Assembly: GCF_002028405.1 (NCBI RefSeq)
Contig: NZ_CP020046.1
Coordinates: forward strand, 1,736,001 to 1,800,000
Reading direction: 5' to 3'
From: Thiomonas intermedia
GTDB taxonomy: Bacteria; Pseudomonadota; Gammaproteobacteria; Burkholderiales; Burkholderiaceae_C
DNA length: 64,000 nt
Position numbers and translations under genes: made by a program. The notes beneath the pieces were generated by a model that saw only the letters and a program-made list of their open reading frames with translations, made no database searches and was not told the DNA's origin. Below are positions 39,131-48,800 of this stretch, piece by piece. Positions within the stretch are counted from its first letter, which is position 1. Every line of letters starts with the position of its first letter.

Positions 39131-40882
39131 ATGCAAGCAGTTGAGCAAGACTTCTTCAACGACCTCGAAAAAAAGCTCTGGACCGCCGCCAACAAGCTGC
39201 TTCCCAGCCTGGACGCCGCCGTCTACAAGCACATCGTGCTCGGCCTGCTCTTCATCAAGTACGTGTCCGACGCGTTTGAAGAACGGCAGAAGGCGCTGCG
39301 CGGGCAATTCAAGAACCCCGACCATGATTACTACATGGCGCCGCTGGACTACGCCGACGACTACGACGGCCACATCGCCGCCGAGCTGGAAGTGCGCGAC
39401 TACTACACCGAAAAAAACGTCTTCTGGGTGCCGCTGGAAGCCCGCTGGCAAACCCTGGTGAACTGCGCCCAGCTGCCGCCCGGCGCGGCCCTGCCGTGGC
39501 CTCAGCCGGGCAAGGCCGAGCCCGAGAAAATGCGCACCGTGGGCTGGCTTATCGACAACGCCATGGAAGCCATCGAGCGCGAAAACCCCAAGCTCAAGAA
39601 CGTCCTCAACAAGACCTTCGTCAACTCGCAGATCGAGTCGCCCAAGCTGGCCGACCTCATCGCCCTGTTCTCCGACACCAATTTCCACGCCACCGAACAC
39701 CGGGGCCAGCCGCTCAACCTCAAGGCCAAAGACATCCTGGGCCATGTGTACGAATACTTCCTCGGCCAATTCGCGCTGGCCGAAGGCAAGAAGGGCGGCC
39801 AGTACTACACGCCCAAGGCCATCGTCGGCCTCATCGTCAACATGCTCCAGCCCTTCAAAGGCCGTGTGTACGACCCGGCCATGGGCTCCGGCGGCTTCTT
39901 TGTGCAGAGCGAAGACTTCATCGAGCAGCACGCGGGGGTGGCCGCCCAAAACCAGGGCAACAAGGCCAGCGGCCAGATCAGCGTCTACGGCCAAGAGAGC
40001 AACCCCACCACCTGGAAGCTCGCGGCCATGAACATGGCCATCCGCGGCATCGACTTCAACTTCGGCCCCGGCCCTGCCGACACCCTGCTGAACGACCTGC
40101 ACCCCGACCTGCGGGCCGACTACGTCATGGCCAACCCCCCCTTCAACATGAAGGAGTGGTGGAACGCCAAGCTGGAGAAAGACCCGCGCTGGATCGCCGG
40201 CACCCCGCCCCAGGGCAACGCCAACTTCGCCTGGCTGCAGCACATGCTCTACCACCTGGCGCCCACCGGCAGCATGGCCCTGCTGCTGGCCAACGGCTCC
40301 ATGAGCAGCAACACCAACTTTGAGGGCGAAATCCGCAAGCGGCTGGTGGAAGACGACTACGTCGAGTGCATGGTCGCCCTGCCTGGCCAGCTCTTCACCA
40401 ACACGCAGATCCCCGCCTGCATCTGGTTCCTCACCCGCGACAAGGCCAACGGCTTCAACCTCAGCAAAAAGAAGCGCGACCGGCGCAAGCAGTTCCTCTT
40501 CATCGACGCCCGCCAGATGGGCTACATGAAAGACCGCGTGCTGCGCGACTTCACCGACGCCGACATCCAGAAGATCGCCGACACCTTCCACGCCTGGCAG
40601 CAATCGGCCCCCTCGCCCCAGGGGGGAGAGGGCGGGGGTGAGGGGGCTTACCAAAACATTCCCGGCTTCTGCTACTCAGCCAGCCTGGACGACATCCGCA
40701 AGCACGAACACGTGCTGACCCCGGGGCGCTACGTGGGCGCTGAAGACCAGGCCGAAGACGCCGAAGCCTTCGCCGACAAGATGGCGCGGCTGACGACGCA
40801 GTTGGCGGAACAGTTCGCGGAGAGCGCGAAGCTGGAGGGCGAGATCAAGAAGAACTTGGCGGGGTTGGGATATGCAGTCTGA
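39131..40882 (+). CDS. hsdM: Type I restriction-modification DNA methyltransferase HsdM
   Basis: A 583-aa N6-adenine methyltransferase. The N-terminal HsdM domain (DLEKKLWTAANKLLP..., LGLLFIKYVSDAFEE) is followed by GQYYTPKAIVGLIVNML, the SAM motif YDPAMGSGGFFVQ and the catalytic NPPF. With HsdS it forms the modification enzyme and with HsdR the nuclease. A GC-rich palindromic repeat at 40607-40647 is translated in frame as a Gly/Pro-rich insertion (SAPSPQGGEGGGEGAYQ) between the catalytic domain and the C-terminal helices. It overlaps hsdS by 11 bases. Confidence 0.95.
   Translation: MQAVEQDFFNDLEKKLWTAANKLLPSLDAAVYKHIVLGLLFIKYVSDAFEERQKALRGQFKNPDHDYYMAPLDYADDYDGHIAAELEVRDYYTEKNVFWVPLEARWQTLVNCAQLPPGAALPWPQPGKAEPEKMRTVGWLIDNAMEAIERENPKLKNVLNKTFVNSQIESPKLADLIALFSDTNFHATEHRGQPLNLKAKDILGHVYEYFLGQFALAEGKKGGQYYTPKAIVGLIVNMLQPFKGRVYDPAMGSGGFFVQSEDFIEQHAGVAAQNQGNKASGQISVYGQESNPTTWKLAAMNMAIRGIDFNFGPGPADTLLNDLHPDLRADYVMANPPFNMKEWWNAKLEKDPRWIAGTPPQGNANFAWLQHMLYHLAPTGSMALLLANGSMSSNTNFEGEIRKRLVEDDYVECMVALPGQLFTNTQIPACIWFLTRDKANGFNLSKKKRDRRKQFLFIDARQMGYMKDRVLRDFTDADIQKIADTFHAWQQSAPSPQGGEGGGEGAYQNIPGFCYSASLDDIRKHEHVLTPGRYVGAEDQAEDAEAFADKMARLTTQLAEQFAESAKLEGEIKKNLAGLGYAV
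40607..40647. repeat. 41-bp GC-rich palindromic repeat inside hsdM
   Basis: The ends GCCCCCTC and GAGGGGGC are perfect inverted repeats around a C-rich/G-rich core. The sequence type (CCCTC...GAGGGG with GGGGAGAGGG) resembles interspersed intergenic repeats seen in many proteobacterial genomes, whose translations give the familiar LTPALSPLGRG peptide on the opposite strand. Here it lies inside a coding region and keeps the frame. Confidence 0.6.
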
Positions 40883-42182
40883 CTGGCGTGAGTTGACGCT
40901 CGGTGAGTTTGTTCGACTACAGCGAGGTCACGATCTCACTGCGAGCGAGCAACGACCCGGGCCATTTCCAGTCATGGGGTCAGCTGGGCCTAACGGAAAT
41001 CACCATGAGTACAAGGCGGTTGGCCCGGGCGTCGTTATCGGACGCAGCGGTGCGTCAATGGGCAGGGTCCACTACTGCGAGCAGGACTTCTGGCCACACA
41101 ACACTTGTATGTATGTCACGGACTTCCAGGGAAACAATCCACTGTTCGTGTACTACAAGCTGGCTGAGCTGGATCTCGCTAGATTCAACTCTGGCAGCGC
41201 ACAGCCTTCGCTAAATCGAAACTACATCTATGGCATGTCGCTACGGGTTCCCACAAGGGCGCTCCAGGACGCGATAGTGAGCACGGTGTGCTCTATTGAC
41301 CAGAAGATTGACATCAACCACCGCATCAACCAAACCCTCGAAGCTATGGCGCAAGCCATCTTCAAATCGTGGTTTGTCGATTTCGACCCCGTCAAAGCCA
41401 AGATCGCCGCCAAGGCCGAAGGCCGCGACCCGCTGCGCGCCGCGATGACCGCCATCAGCGGCAAGCCCGACGCCGAACTCGACACCCTGCCCCCCGACCA
41501 GTTCGCCCCCCTCGCCGCCACCGCCGCGCTGTTTCCGGATGAGATGGAGGACTCGGAACTGGGGGAGATTCCGAAGGGATGGGCAATCAATCAAATCAAT
41601 CAGTTCGGAGATGTCGTTTGTGGGAAAACCCCATCCAAAATGAACCCCGAGTTCTTTGGTAAAGGTATTCCATTCATAAAAATTCCGGACATGCACCACA
41701 GCGTGTATGTTGTAAGCCCATCGGAACAGTTGTCGATGAGTGGCGCAACCTCACAAGCAAAGAAGACGATTCCGTCTGGTTCGATTAGTGTGAGCTGCAT
41801 CGCGACAGTTGGCAAGGTGGTCATAACCCACGAACCATCGCAAACAAACCAACAAATAAATAGCATTGTTCCAAGGCATCCTCAATACACCGCCTACCTA
41901 TACTTCCAGATGATGGAGAAAGAAAAGGAATTTCACGATTTGGCTAGTGGAGGCAGTGCAACGTTAAACATGAATACCTCTACCTTTTCGAAGGTGAGTG
42001 TTCTCGCTCCCGCATTCAATGTGCTGGAAGAATTTAGTGTGATTGTTGAACCGCTATTCAGTGAAATCTTGGCAAGGCAAAAGGAGTCTGCGCTTCTATC
42101 TGAAATGCGCGACACCGTTCTTCCCAAGCTCCTCTCGGGTGAACTTCAAGTCCAGCCCGCCGAGGCAGAAGCCACCGCGTGA
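40872..42182 (+). CDS. hsdS: Type I restriction-modification specificity subunit HsdS
   Basis: A 436-aa subunit with two target-recognition domains (about 1-120 and 225-345) separated by conserved helices (INHRINQTLEAMAQAIFKSWFVDFDPVKAK, about 148-178, and the second copy SEILARQKESALLSEMRDTVLPKLLSGEL near the C-terminus). Each TRD reads half of a bipartite site. Codon and base use in the TRDs is visibly less GC-rich than in the helices, as expected if TRDs are exchanged by recombination. The recognition sequence cannot be read. It overlaps hsdM and the next gene by a few bases. Confidence 0.95.
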   Translation: MQSDWRELTLGEFVRLQRGHDLTASEQRPGPFPVMGSAGPNGNHHEYKAVGPGVVIGRSGASMGRVHYCEQDFWPHNTCMYVTDFQGNNPLFVYYKLAELDLARFNSGSAQPSLNRNYIYGMSLRVPTRALQDAIVSTVCSIDQKIDINHRINQTLEAMAQAIFKSWFVDFDPVKAKIAAKAEGRDPLRAAMTAISGKPDAELDTLPPDQFAPLAATAALFPDEMEDSELGEIPKGWAINQINQFGDVVCGKTPSKMNPEFFGKGIPFIKIPDMHHSVYVVSPSEQLSMSGATSQAKKTIPSGSISVSCIATVGKVVITHEPSQTNQQINSIVPRHPQYTAYLYFQMMEKEKEFHDLASGGSATLNMNTSTFSKVSVLAPAFNVLEEFSVIVEPLFSEILARQKESALLSEMRDTVLPKLLSGELQVQPAEAEATA

Positions 42183-42535
42183 GCGACGCGCATCGACAAG
42201 GGCAACCCATGATCGATCTTCAATCGCTCGAAGACTTGTCGCTGCTGCGCGAATCCGTTTCGCTCGAATGCAAGCTGGCCAACGGCCGCGATGGGCAGGG
42301 CGCCTTGCCGGACGACTTCTGGCCCACCTACAGCGCCATGGCCAACGCCGATGGCGGTGTGGTGGTGCTGGGGCTGCGCGAGCGCCAGGGGCGCTTTGAG
42401 CCAGCGGGCATAGCGAACGCCGAGAAGGTGCGAACCGAGCTGTTCAACAACCTCAACAACCGCCAGAAGGTCAGCGTCAACCTGTTGACCGATGCCCACG
42501 TGCGCGAGTGGGTGGTGGACGGCAAGACCTTGCTA
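42179..42535 (+). pseudogene. N-terminal part of AlbA_2/COG2865 gene, cut by an IS630 element
   Basis: A GTG at 42179 overlaps the hsdS stop (GTGA). The fragment encodes 119 codons with the Schlafen AlbA_2 DNA-binding pattern (ESVSLECKLA, DDFWPTYSAMANADGGVVVLG, LNNRQKVSVNLL, VDGKTLL). The frame breaks at the CTA codon whose TA is the insertion target. Removal of the element and one TA joins it in frame to the downstream part at 44020, giving VDGKTLLVVEIPRA. As it stands, the product is truncated and runs into IS sequence. Confidence 0.9.
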
Positions 42536-42557
42536 GTACAACATCCCTTAAATAGAG

Positions 42558-42854
42558 TTACAGCTCAGGATCAAGGTATGGCGCCAGCATGGCGACCACG
42601 ATCTCGGCGGTTTGGTGCAGGTTGCCGGAGGCGGGCAGTGGCTCCCAACGCCCTGAATGGGTTCGAAAGGCAGCCACGTAGTGGTCGCGCCCTGTCTCGG
42701 TCAATCGGGCGACGGTGTCGAGGGATTCGTCGCGCTGCATCTGGATGAGCAGATGCTTGCCATAGCGGCGCACTCGGGCGGCGGCGTGCCCGGTCAACTG
42801 GGCGAGCAAGCCCTGCAATTCACTGGCGGGGTCGGGGACGAGGGGTGCGGTCAT
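42558..42854 (-). CDS. Accessory 98-aa ORF of the IS630 element
   Basis: The ORF starts with ATG at 42854, overlapping the end of the transposase gene by 35 bases in another frame, and its TAA lies within the left inverted repeat. The product (MTAPLVPDPASELQGLLAQL, then a middle RVRRYGKHLLIQMQRDES segment and a TETGRDHYVAAFRTHSGRWEPLP segment) has no family known to me. The overlap and fit inside the element suggest that it is a real IS-borne gene. Confidence 0.55.
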   Translation of the reverse strand: MTAPLVPDPASELQGLLAQLTGHAAARVRRYGKHLLIQMQRDESLDTVARLTETGRDHYVAAFRTHSGRWEPLPASGNLHQTAEIVVAMLAPYLDPEL

Positions 42855-43965
42855 GGCGAGAGCAATGGACGTGATGCCTAGGCTCCCCAGTTTGCAACTC
42901 GAAGCCTGCAAACGTCCAGCGGAACGGTCGCGGATCGAGGTTGCGCTGGGCAATGAAGTCCTCGGTGCGCTCGCGCAGATGGTGCACCGAGATGTGGCTG
43001 GCACGGCGCAGCACCCGGCGGGCGTAGATGCCGAACAGCAACTCGATCTGGTTGACCCAACTGGCATGCAGCGGGGTGTAGTGAAAGACGAAGCGTCCGC
43101 CGTGTCGGGCATTGAACGCCTGCCACACGCCCCAGGCGCGATGGGTATTGAGGTTGTCCCAGATGACATGCACGGGCCCGCTGGGATATGCGCGCGCGAC
43201 GTCTTCCATGAAAGCCACGAGGTCGGCCTGGGTGCGGCGATCGGTACAGCGCCCCAGCACACGGCCGGTATGCACGTCCAGCGCCGCGGTCAGCGCCTGT
43301 GTACCGTGGCGGATGTATTCGAATTCGTGGCGGCGCAGTCGCCCGGGTTGCGCGTGGCGATCCGCATGCTTGCGCTCGATGGCCTGGATGCCGGTCTTCT
43401 CATCGACGCTCAGCACCACGCTGCCCTTGGGCGCGCGCCGGTACAGCGCGCAAATCGCGTTGACCTTCTCGCGGAATTGCGGGTCGGGCGAATGCAACCA
43501 TTGCCGAACGCGGTGCGGCCGCACGTCGCCAGCCTGCAAAATGCGCTGCAAGTGGCTACGGCTGATGTGCTTGACCACGCCTCGCTCCACTGCGCGCACG
43601 CACAACTCATCCAGCGTCGGCAGCGTCCCGGCGCGATCCTCGCCGGTCTCGCACGCTAGCGCCAGCAGTTGCAAACGCTGCGCCGGGTCAATCTGTCGAG
43701 GTCGGCCCGGGCGCAGCCCCTCGTGCAGGCCTTCCACACCCGATTGCGCAAGCCGCTCTCGCCAGCGCATCACGGTCGGCCGCGACACCTGCAACGTCGA
43801 TGCGATCGACGAGATCGTGTGTCCATCGTGGAGCAGCAACGCGATCCGCGCTCGCAGCGCGTCGCGCTGCGGCGCCGTACCCCGACGCAGCGTATCTCGC
43901 AGCTTCGCCTGATCCTTCCTCGACAACTTGATGACTGATGCCACGCGCTCACGACTCATGGCCAA
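42820..43965 (-). CDS. IS630-family transposase
   Basis: A 381-aa transposase. The N-terminal helix-turn-helix (HTISSIASTLQVSRPTVMRWRERL, about 50-72) is followed by a linker with GRPRQIDPAQ and the DDE domain, seen as VVLSVDEKTGIQA (first Asp), HVIWDNLNTHRA (second Asp) and ASWVNQIELLFGIYARRVL (Glu). It cuts and pastes the element into TA sites. The frame is intact. Confidence 0.93.
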   Translation of the reverse strand: MAMSRERVASVIKLSRKDQAKLRDTLRRGTAPQRDALRARIALLLHDGHTISSIASTLQVSRPTVMRWRERLAQSGVEGLHEGLRPGRPRQIDPAQRLQLLALACETGEDRAGTLPTLDELCVRAVERGVVKHISRSHLQRILQAGDVRPHRVRQWLHSPDPQFREKVNAICALYRRAPKGSVVLSVDEKTGIQAIERKHADRHAQPGRLRRHEFEYIRHGTQALTAALDVHTGRVLGRCTDRRTQADLVAFMEDVARAYPSGPVHVIWDNLNTHRAWGVWQAFNARHGGRFVFHYTPLHASWVNQIELLFGIYARRVLRRASHISVHHLRERTEDFIAQRNLDPRPFRWTFAGFELQTGEPRHHVHCSRHDRTPRPRPRQ

Positions 43966-44019
43966 ACAGTCTACTTCATGCCCCTCTCTATGTAACGGTA
44001 TTTCAGGGATGTTGTACTA

Positions 44020-45705
44020 GTGGTGGAGATTCCGCGCGCCCGGCGGCAGCAGCGCCCGGTGTACCTCACCACCAACCCCTTGGGCGGCAACACCTACCGG
44101 CGCTTGAACGAGGGCGACCGGCCGCTGGCAGACGAAGACGTCAAGCGCATGCTGGCCGAGCAGGTAGAGGACAGTCGGGATGACCGCATTTTGCGCAACT
44201 TTGGCTTTGACGACCTGGACATGGGCAGCTTCCGGGCCTATCGCCAGGTGTTCGCTAACCGCGACCCGGGTCATCCCTGGAACGAAGAGAACGACCAAGC
44301 CTTTTTGCGCCGCATTGGCGGTTGGCGCATGGATCGGGAAACCGGGGACGCTGGTCTGACCTTGGCAGGTTTGCTCATGTTCGGTCAGATGAGCGTTGTC
44401 CAGGAAGTGTTGCCCAACTACGTGCTGGACTATCAGGAGCGTCCAATGGCCAAGGCAGAGCGCCGGTGGGTGGACAGGCTGACGCTGGATGGCAAATGGT
44501 CCGGCAACCTGTACGACTTCTACCGTAAGGTCTACCTGAAGCTCACGGCCGATCTGAAAGTTCCTTTTCAGTTGGAGAAAGGTGAGCGGCAGGACGAGAC
44601 CCCTGTGCACGTGGCGCTGCGCGAGGCGTTGGCCAATGTGCTGGTCCACGCCGATTACAGCGAGCGGGCATCGGTCCTGGTGGTCAAGCGGCCGGACATG
44701 TTCGGGTTTCGCAACCCGGGCTTGATGCGCATTCCGGTGGAGGTGGCTTTGCACGGCGGGGAGCCGGACTGCCGCAACCGGAACCTGCACAAGATGTTCC
44801 GCTTTGTCGGTGTGGGTGAACAGGCCGGAACGGGCATTCCGCGCATCCTCCAGGGCTGGAATTCGCAGCACTGGAATCCGCCCAAGCTGTACGAGTCGTC
44901 TACGCCTTACAACCAGACGCTGCTGGAGTTGCGGATGATCGATCTGTTCCCGGTCGAGGTGATCGCTGATTTGCGCGCCCGTTTTGGCGCTCAGTTTGAT
45001 CAGCTTAAACATGAGGAGCGCGTGGCCCTGGCGCTCACGGGTAGTGAGGGCACCGTCAACCACGCACGCCTGTGCACGGTATCCTCCGCCCACCCGGTGG
45101 AGTTGACCCGTACGTTGCAGCACCTAACCCAGCTAGGGATGCTGGATTCAACGGGATCGGGCCGAGGGGCGGTGTATTTTCTGCCGGGCCAGCATTTACC
45201 GACTCCGGATGATGTGTTTGGGCCTCCTTCTCAGGCCGTCGGTCCCAGCTCCTCAGGTTTGGACGGTAGCTCCTCAGTTTTGAGCGCGAGCTCCTCAGTT
45301 TTGACGGGTAGCTCCTCAACTTCCGACCAGCAACGGGATGAAGATGGCTATCTGGTCACAGATCAGCTGCCGTTGCCCGTCATCAGCGACTTGAACTCAC
45401 TGTCGCCATCCTTGCGGACAAGGCTTGAAGAGCTGGCAGCCGAACCAAGGCAAAAAAAGAAGCTGGATCGGGAAAGCTTTGAGGCAGCCGTTTTGGCGGT
45501 TTGCGCCGGGCACTATCTGACATTGAATGCCTTGGCGGAACTCCTCAACCGCAAGCCGTCTTCCTTGAGAAACGAGTATCTGACGCCCATGGTGCGCCAG
45601 AAGACATTGAGCTTGGCGTTCCCGACGACCCCGACTCACGAAAGGCAAGCGTATTGCACGACCAGTTCGGTGGCACAGGAGGCTCAGGATGGAAAGGTGC
45701 TTTAA
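44020..45705 (+). pseudogene. C-terminal part of AlbA_2/COG2865 gene, downstream of the IS
   Basis: This 561-codon open frame continues the interrupted gene. It has a PVYLTTNPLGGNTYRR segment, an ATPase-like region (HVALREALANVLVHADYSERASVLVV, FRNPGLMRIP, GEQAGTGIPRIL) typical of COG2865 proteins annotated as ATP-binding transcriptional regulators, a winged-helix stretch, a Ser-rich repeat linker and a C-terminal HTH-like part (LNALAELLNRKPSSLRNEYL). GTG codons at 44020/44023 could start it, so a partial product may still be made. COG2865 genes are often found within type I RM operons; their role there is unsettled. Confidence 0.85.
45247..45330 (+). repeat. Four tandem 21-bp repeats coding a Ser-rich linker
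   Basis: AGCTCCTCA recurs at 45247, 45268, 45289 and 45310, each the start of a 21-bp unit. The units encode SSSGLDG, SSSVLSA, SSSVLTG and SSSTSDQ. They lie between the winged-helix part and the C-terminal HTH of the COG2865 protein. The last unit is degenerate. Confidence 0.9.
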
Positions 45706-45801
45706 CGCAAACCTGAATCGTCCGACTGGGCGTGGGAAAAACAATAAAAATCAACAACTTATGTGCTTTAACGCAAGCTTTCAAAGTTCCGGTGCTCCAT
45801 C

Positions 45802-48800
45802 ATGCTGAACGAACAACAACTCGAAGACCTGTGCATCGGCTGGTTCCAGCAGACGGGCTGGCAATTCGCCCACGGACCAGACATTGCGCCCGAAGGCGAC
45901 CGGCCCGAGCGGGCGGACTTTGGGCAGGTGATCCTGCGCGAGCGGCTGCTGGCGGCGCTGGCGCGCATCAACCCGCAGATTCCGGCCGCCGCGCTGGAGC
46001 AGGCGGCGCACACGCTGCAGACGGTGAGCGAGCCGTTGCTGGTGGTGCGCAACCGGGCGGTGCACCGGCTGCTGCTGGGCGGGGTGGACGTGAGCTTTGC
46101 CCAGGCCGATGGCGAGGGCAAGGTCAGCGATCTGGTCAGCTTGATCGACTTTGCCCAGCCATCGAACAACGAGTTTCTGGTGGTCAACCAGTTCACCGTG
46201 GCGGGCAGCAAGCAGCCGCGCCGGCCGGATCTGGTGGTGTTCGTCAACGGGCTGCCGCTCGCGGTGATCGAGCTGAAGAATCCGTCCAACGAGCAGACCG
46301 ACATCTGGGACGCGTTCAACCAGCTGCAGACCTACAAGGATGAAGCGGCCGACCTGTTCAACGGCAACGCGGCGCTGGTGATCAGCGATGGCTTCACCGC
46401 CCGGGTGGGTTCGCTCACGGCCGATGCCGAGCGCATGCTGCCCTGGCGCACCATTGCCAACGAGAACGACCGCCCGCGCCTGCAGATGGAGCTGGAGACG
46501 CTGGTGCGCGGCTTCTTCAAGCCCGAGCTGTTTCTGGACTACGTGCGGCACTTTGTGCTGTTCGAGCAGGACGGGGACCGCATCGTCAAGAAGATCGCGG
46601 GCTACCACCAGTTCCACGCGGTGCGCGAGGCGGTGCGCGCCACCGTGATCGCCGCGCAGGACGCCGACAGGGGCTTGCTGGAGGTGCGCGAAGAACGCGC
46701 CACCTACGGCCGCGAGGTGCAACCGGGCTCGCGCAAGGCGGGCGTGGTGTGGCACACGCAGGGCTCGGGCAAGAGCATCACCATGGCCTGCTACGCGGGC
46801 AAGCTGCTGCCGCAGCCCGAGATGAAGAACCCCACCCTGGTGGTGGTGACCGACCGCAACGACCTGGACGGCCAGTTGTTCGGCACCTTCAGCGCCGCCA
46901 GCGACCTGCTGCGAACCACGCCGGTGCAGGCCACCGGGCGCGACGAGCTGCGCGACATGCTGGCCTCGCGCGAGGCGGGCGGCATCATCTTCACCACGGT
47001 GCAGAAGTTCGCCTTGCTGGAGGGTGAAGCCGCGCACCCGTTGCTGTCGGGTCGATCAAACATTGTGGTGATGTCGGACGAGGCGCACCGCAGCCAGTAC
47101 GGCATGAAGGGCCGGCTGGACACCAAGACCGGTAAGTACGTTTACGGCTACGCCAAGCACCTGCGCGACGCGCTGAAGAACGCCACCTTCATCGGCTTCA
47201 CCGGTACGCCCATCGCGCTGGAAGACAAAGACACCCGCGCGGTGTTTGGCGACTACGTCAGCATCTACGACATCCAGGACGCGGTGGACGACGGTGCGAC
47301 GGTGCCGATCTTTTACGAAAGCCGCCTGGCCAAGCTGGACGTGAAGCAGGCCGAGATCGACGCGCTCAATGCGCAGGTGGACGAGGTCTTTGAAGACGAA
47401 GAAGACGTGGCCGTCCGCGAAAAGTCCAAAAGCGAATGGGCGGCACTGGAGAAGCTGGTGGGCGCCGAGCCGCGCCTGCAGCAGGTGGCCAAGGACTTGG
47501 TGCAGCACTTCGAGGCGCGTATCAGCGTCATCGACGGCAAGGCCATGATCGTCTGCATGAGCCGCGAGATTTGCGTGCAGCTCTACAACGCCATCGTGGC
47601 GCTGCGACCCGACTGGCACAGCACCGACCCGGAACAAGGCGTCATCAAGGTGGTGATGACCGGATCGGCCGCCGACAAGGCGCTCCTGCAACCGCACATC
47701 TACACGAACCAGGTGAAGAGGCGGCTGGAGAAGCGCTTCAAGGACCCGAAGGACTCGCTGAAGCTGGTGATCGTGCGCGACATGTGGCTGACCGGTTTTG
47801 ACGCGCCGTCGTGCCACACCATGTACGTGGACAAACCCATGAAGGGCCACAACCTGATGCAGGCCATTGCGCGGGTGAACCGGGTATTCAAGAACAAGCC
47901 CGGCGGCCTGGTGGTGGACTACATCGGCATTGCCAACGAGCTGAAGGCGGCGCTGAAGGACTACACCGACTCCAAGGGCAAGGGCGACCCGGCGCACAAC
48001 GCGGCCGAGGCGCTGGCGGTGCTGCTGGAGAAGATGGACATCGTGCGCGGCCTGATGCACGGCTTGGACTACAGCGCGTTCACGACCAACGCCGTACCGC
48101 TGCTGGTGCCCGCGGCGGAACACATCCTGGGCCAGAAGGACGGCAAGACGCGCTTCCTGGACACCATGACGGCGGTGAGCAAGGCGTTTTCGCTCTGCGG
48201 CACGCTGGACGAGGCCATCGCGCTGCGCCAGGAGATCGCGTTCTTCGCGGCCATCAAGGCGGCCATCAACAAGTTCACCACGGTGGACAAGAAGCGCAGC
48301 GATGCGGAGAAAAGCAGTGCGCTCAAGCAGATCCTGGACAACGCCATCGTGGCCGATGGCGTGGCCGACATCTTTGCGCTGGCGGGGCTCGACAAACCCA
48401 ACATCGGCTTGTTGTCAGAAGAGTTCCTCGAAGACGTGCGGCAGATGAAGACCAGGAACCTGGCCGTGGAACTGCTCGAAAAGTTGTTGCGCGACGAGAT
48501 CAAGGCGCGGGCGCGCAACAACGTGGTTCAAGAGAAGAAGTACGGCGACCGCCTGCTGGAGACCCTGCGCAAGTACCACAACCGGGCCATCGAGACGGCG
48601 CAGGTGATCGAAGAGCTGATCGAGATGGCCAAGGAGTTCCAGGCGGTGCTGGAGCGCGAGGCCGCGCTGGGCCTGAGCCCCGACGAGATCGCGTTCTACG
48701 ACGCCCTGGCCAACAACGAGAGCGCGGTGCGCGAGCTGGGCGACGACATCCTGAAGAAGATCGCCGTCGAGATCACCGAGAAACTGCGTGCCAGCACCAC

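Larger units (their letters stand above)
42536..44017 (-). mobile_element. IS630-family insertion sequence, complete (1,482 bp)
   Basis: The ends begin GTACAACATCCCT and form 27-bp inverted repeats with 24 matches (42536-42562 and 43991-44017). The element is flanked on both sides by TA (42534-42535 and 44018-44019), the TA target duplication of IS630 elements, here within CTAG. It carries a DDE transposase and a small second ORF on the minus strand. Both ends and the transposase are intact, so it may still be active. Confidence 0.93.
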
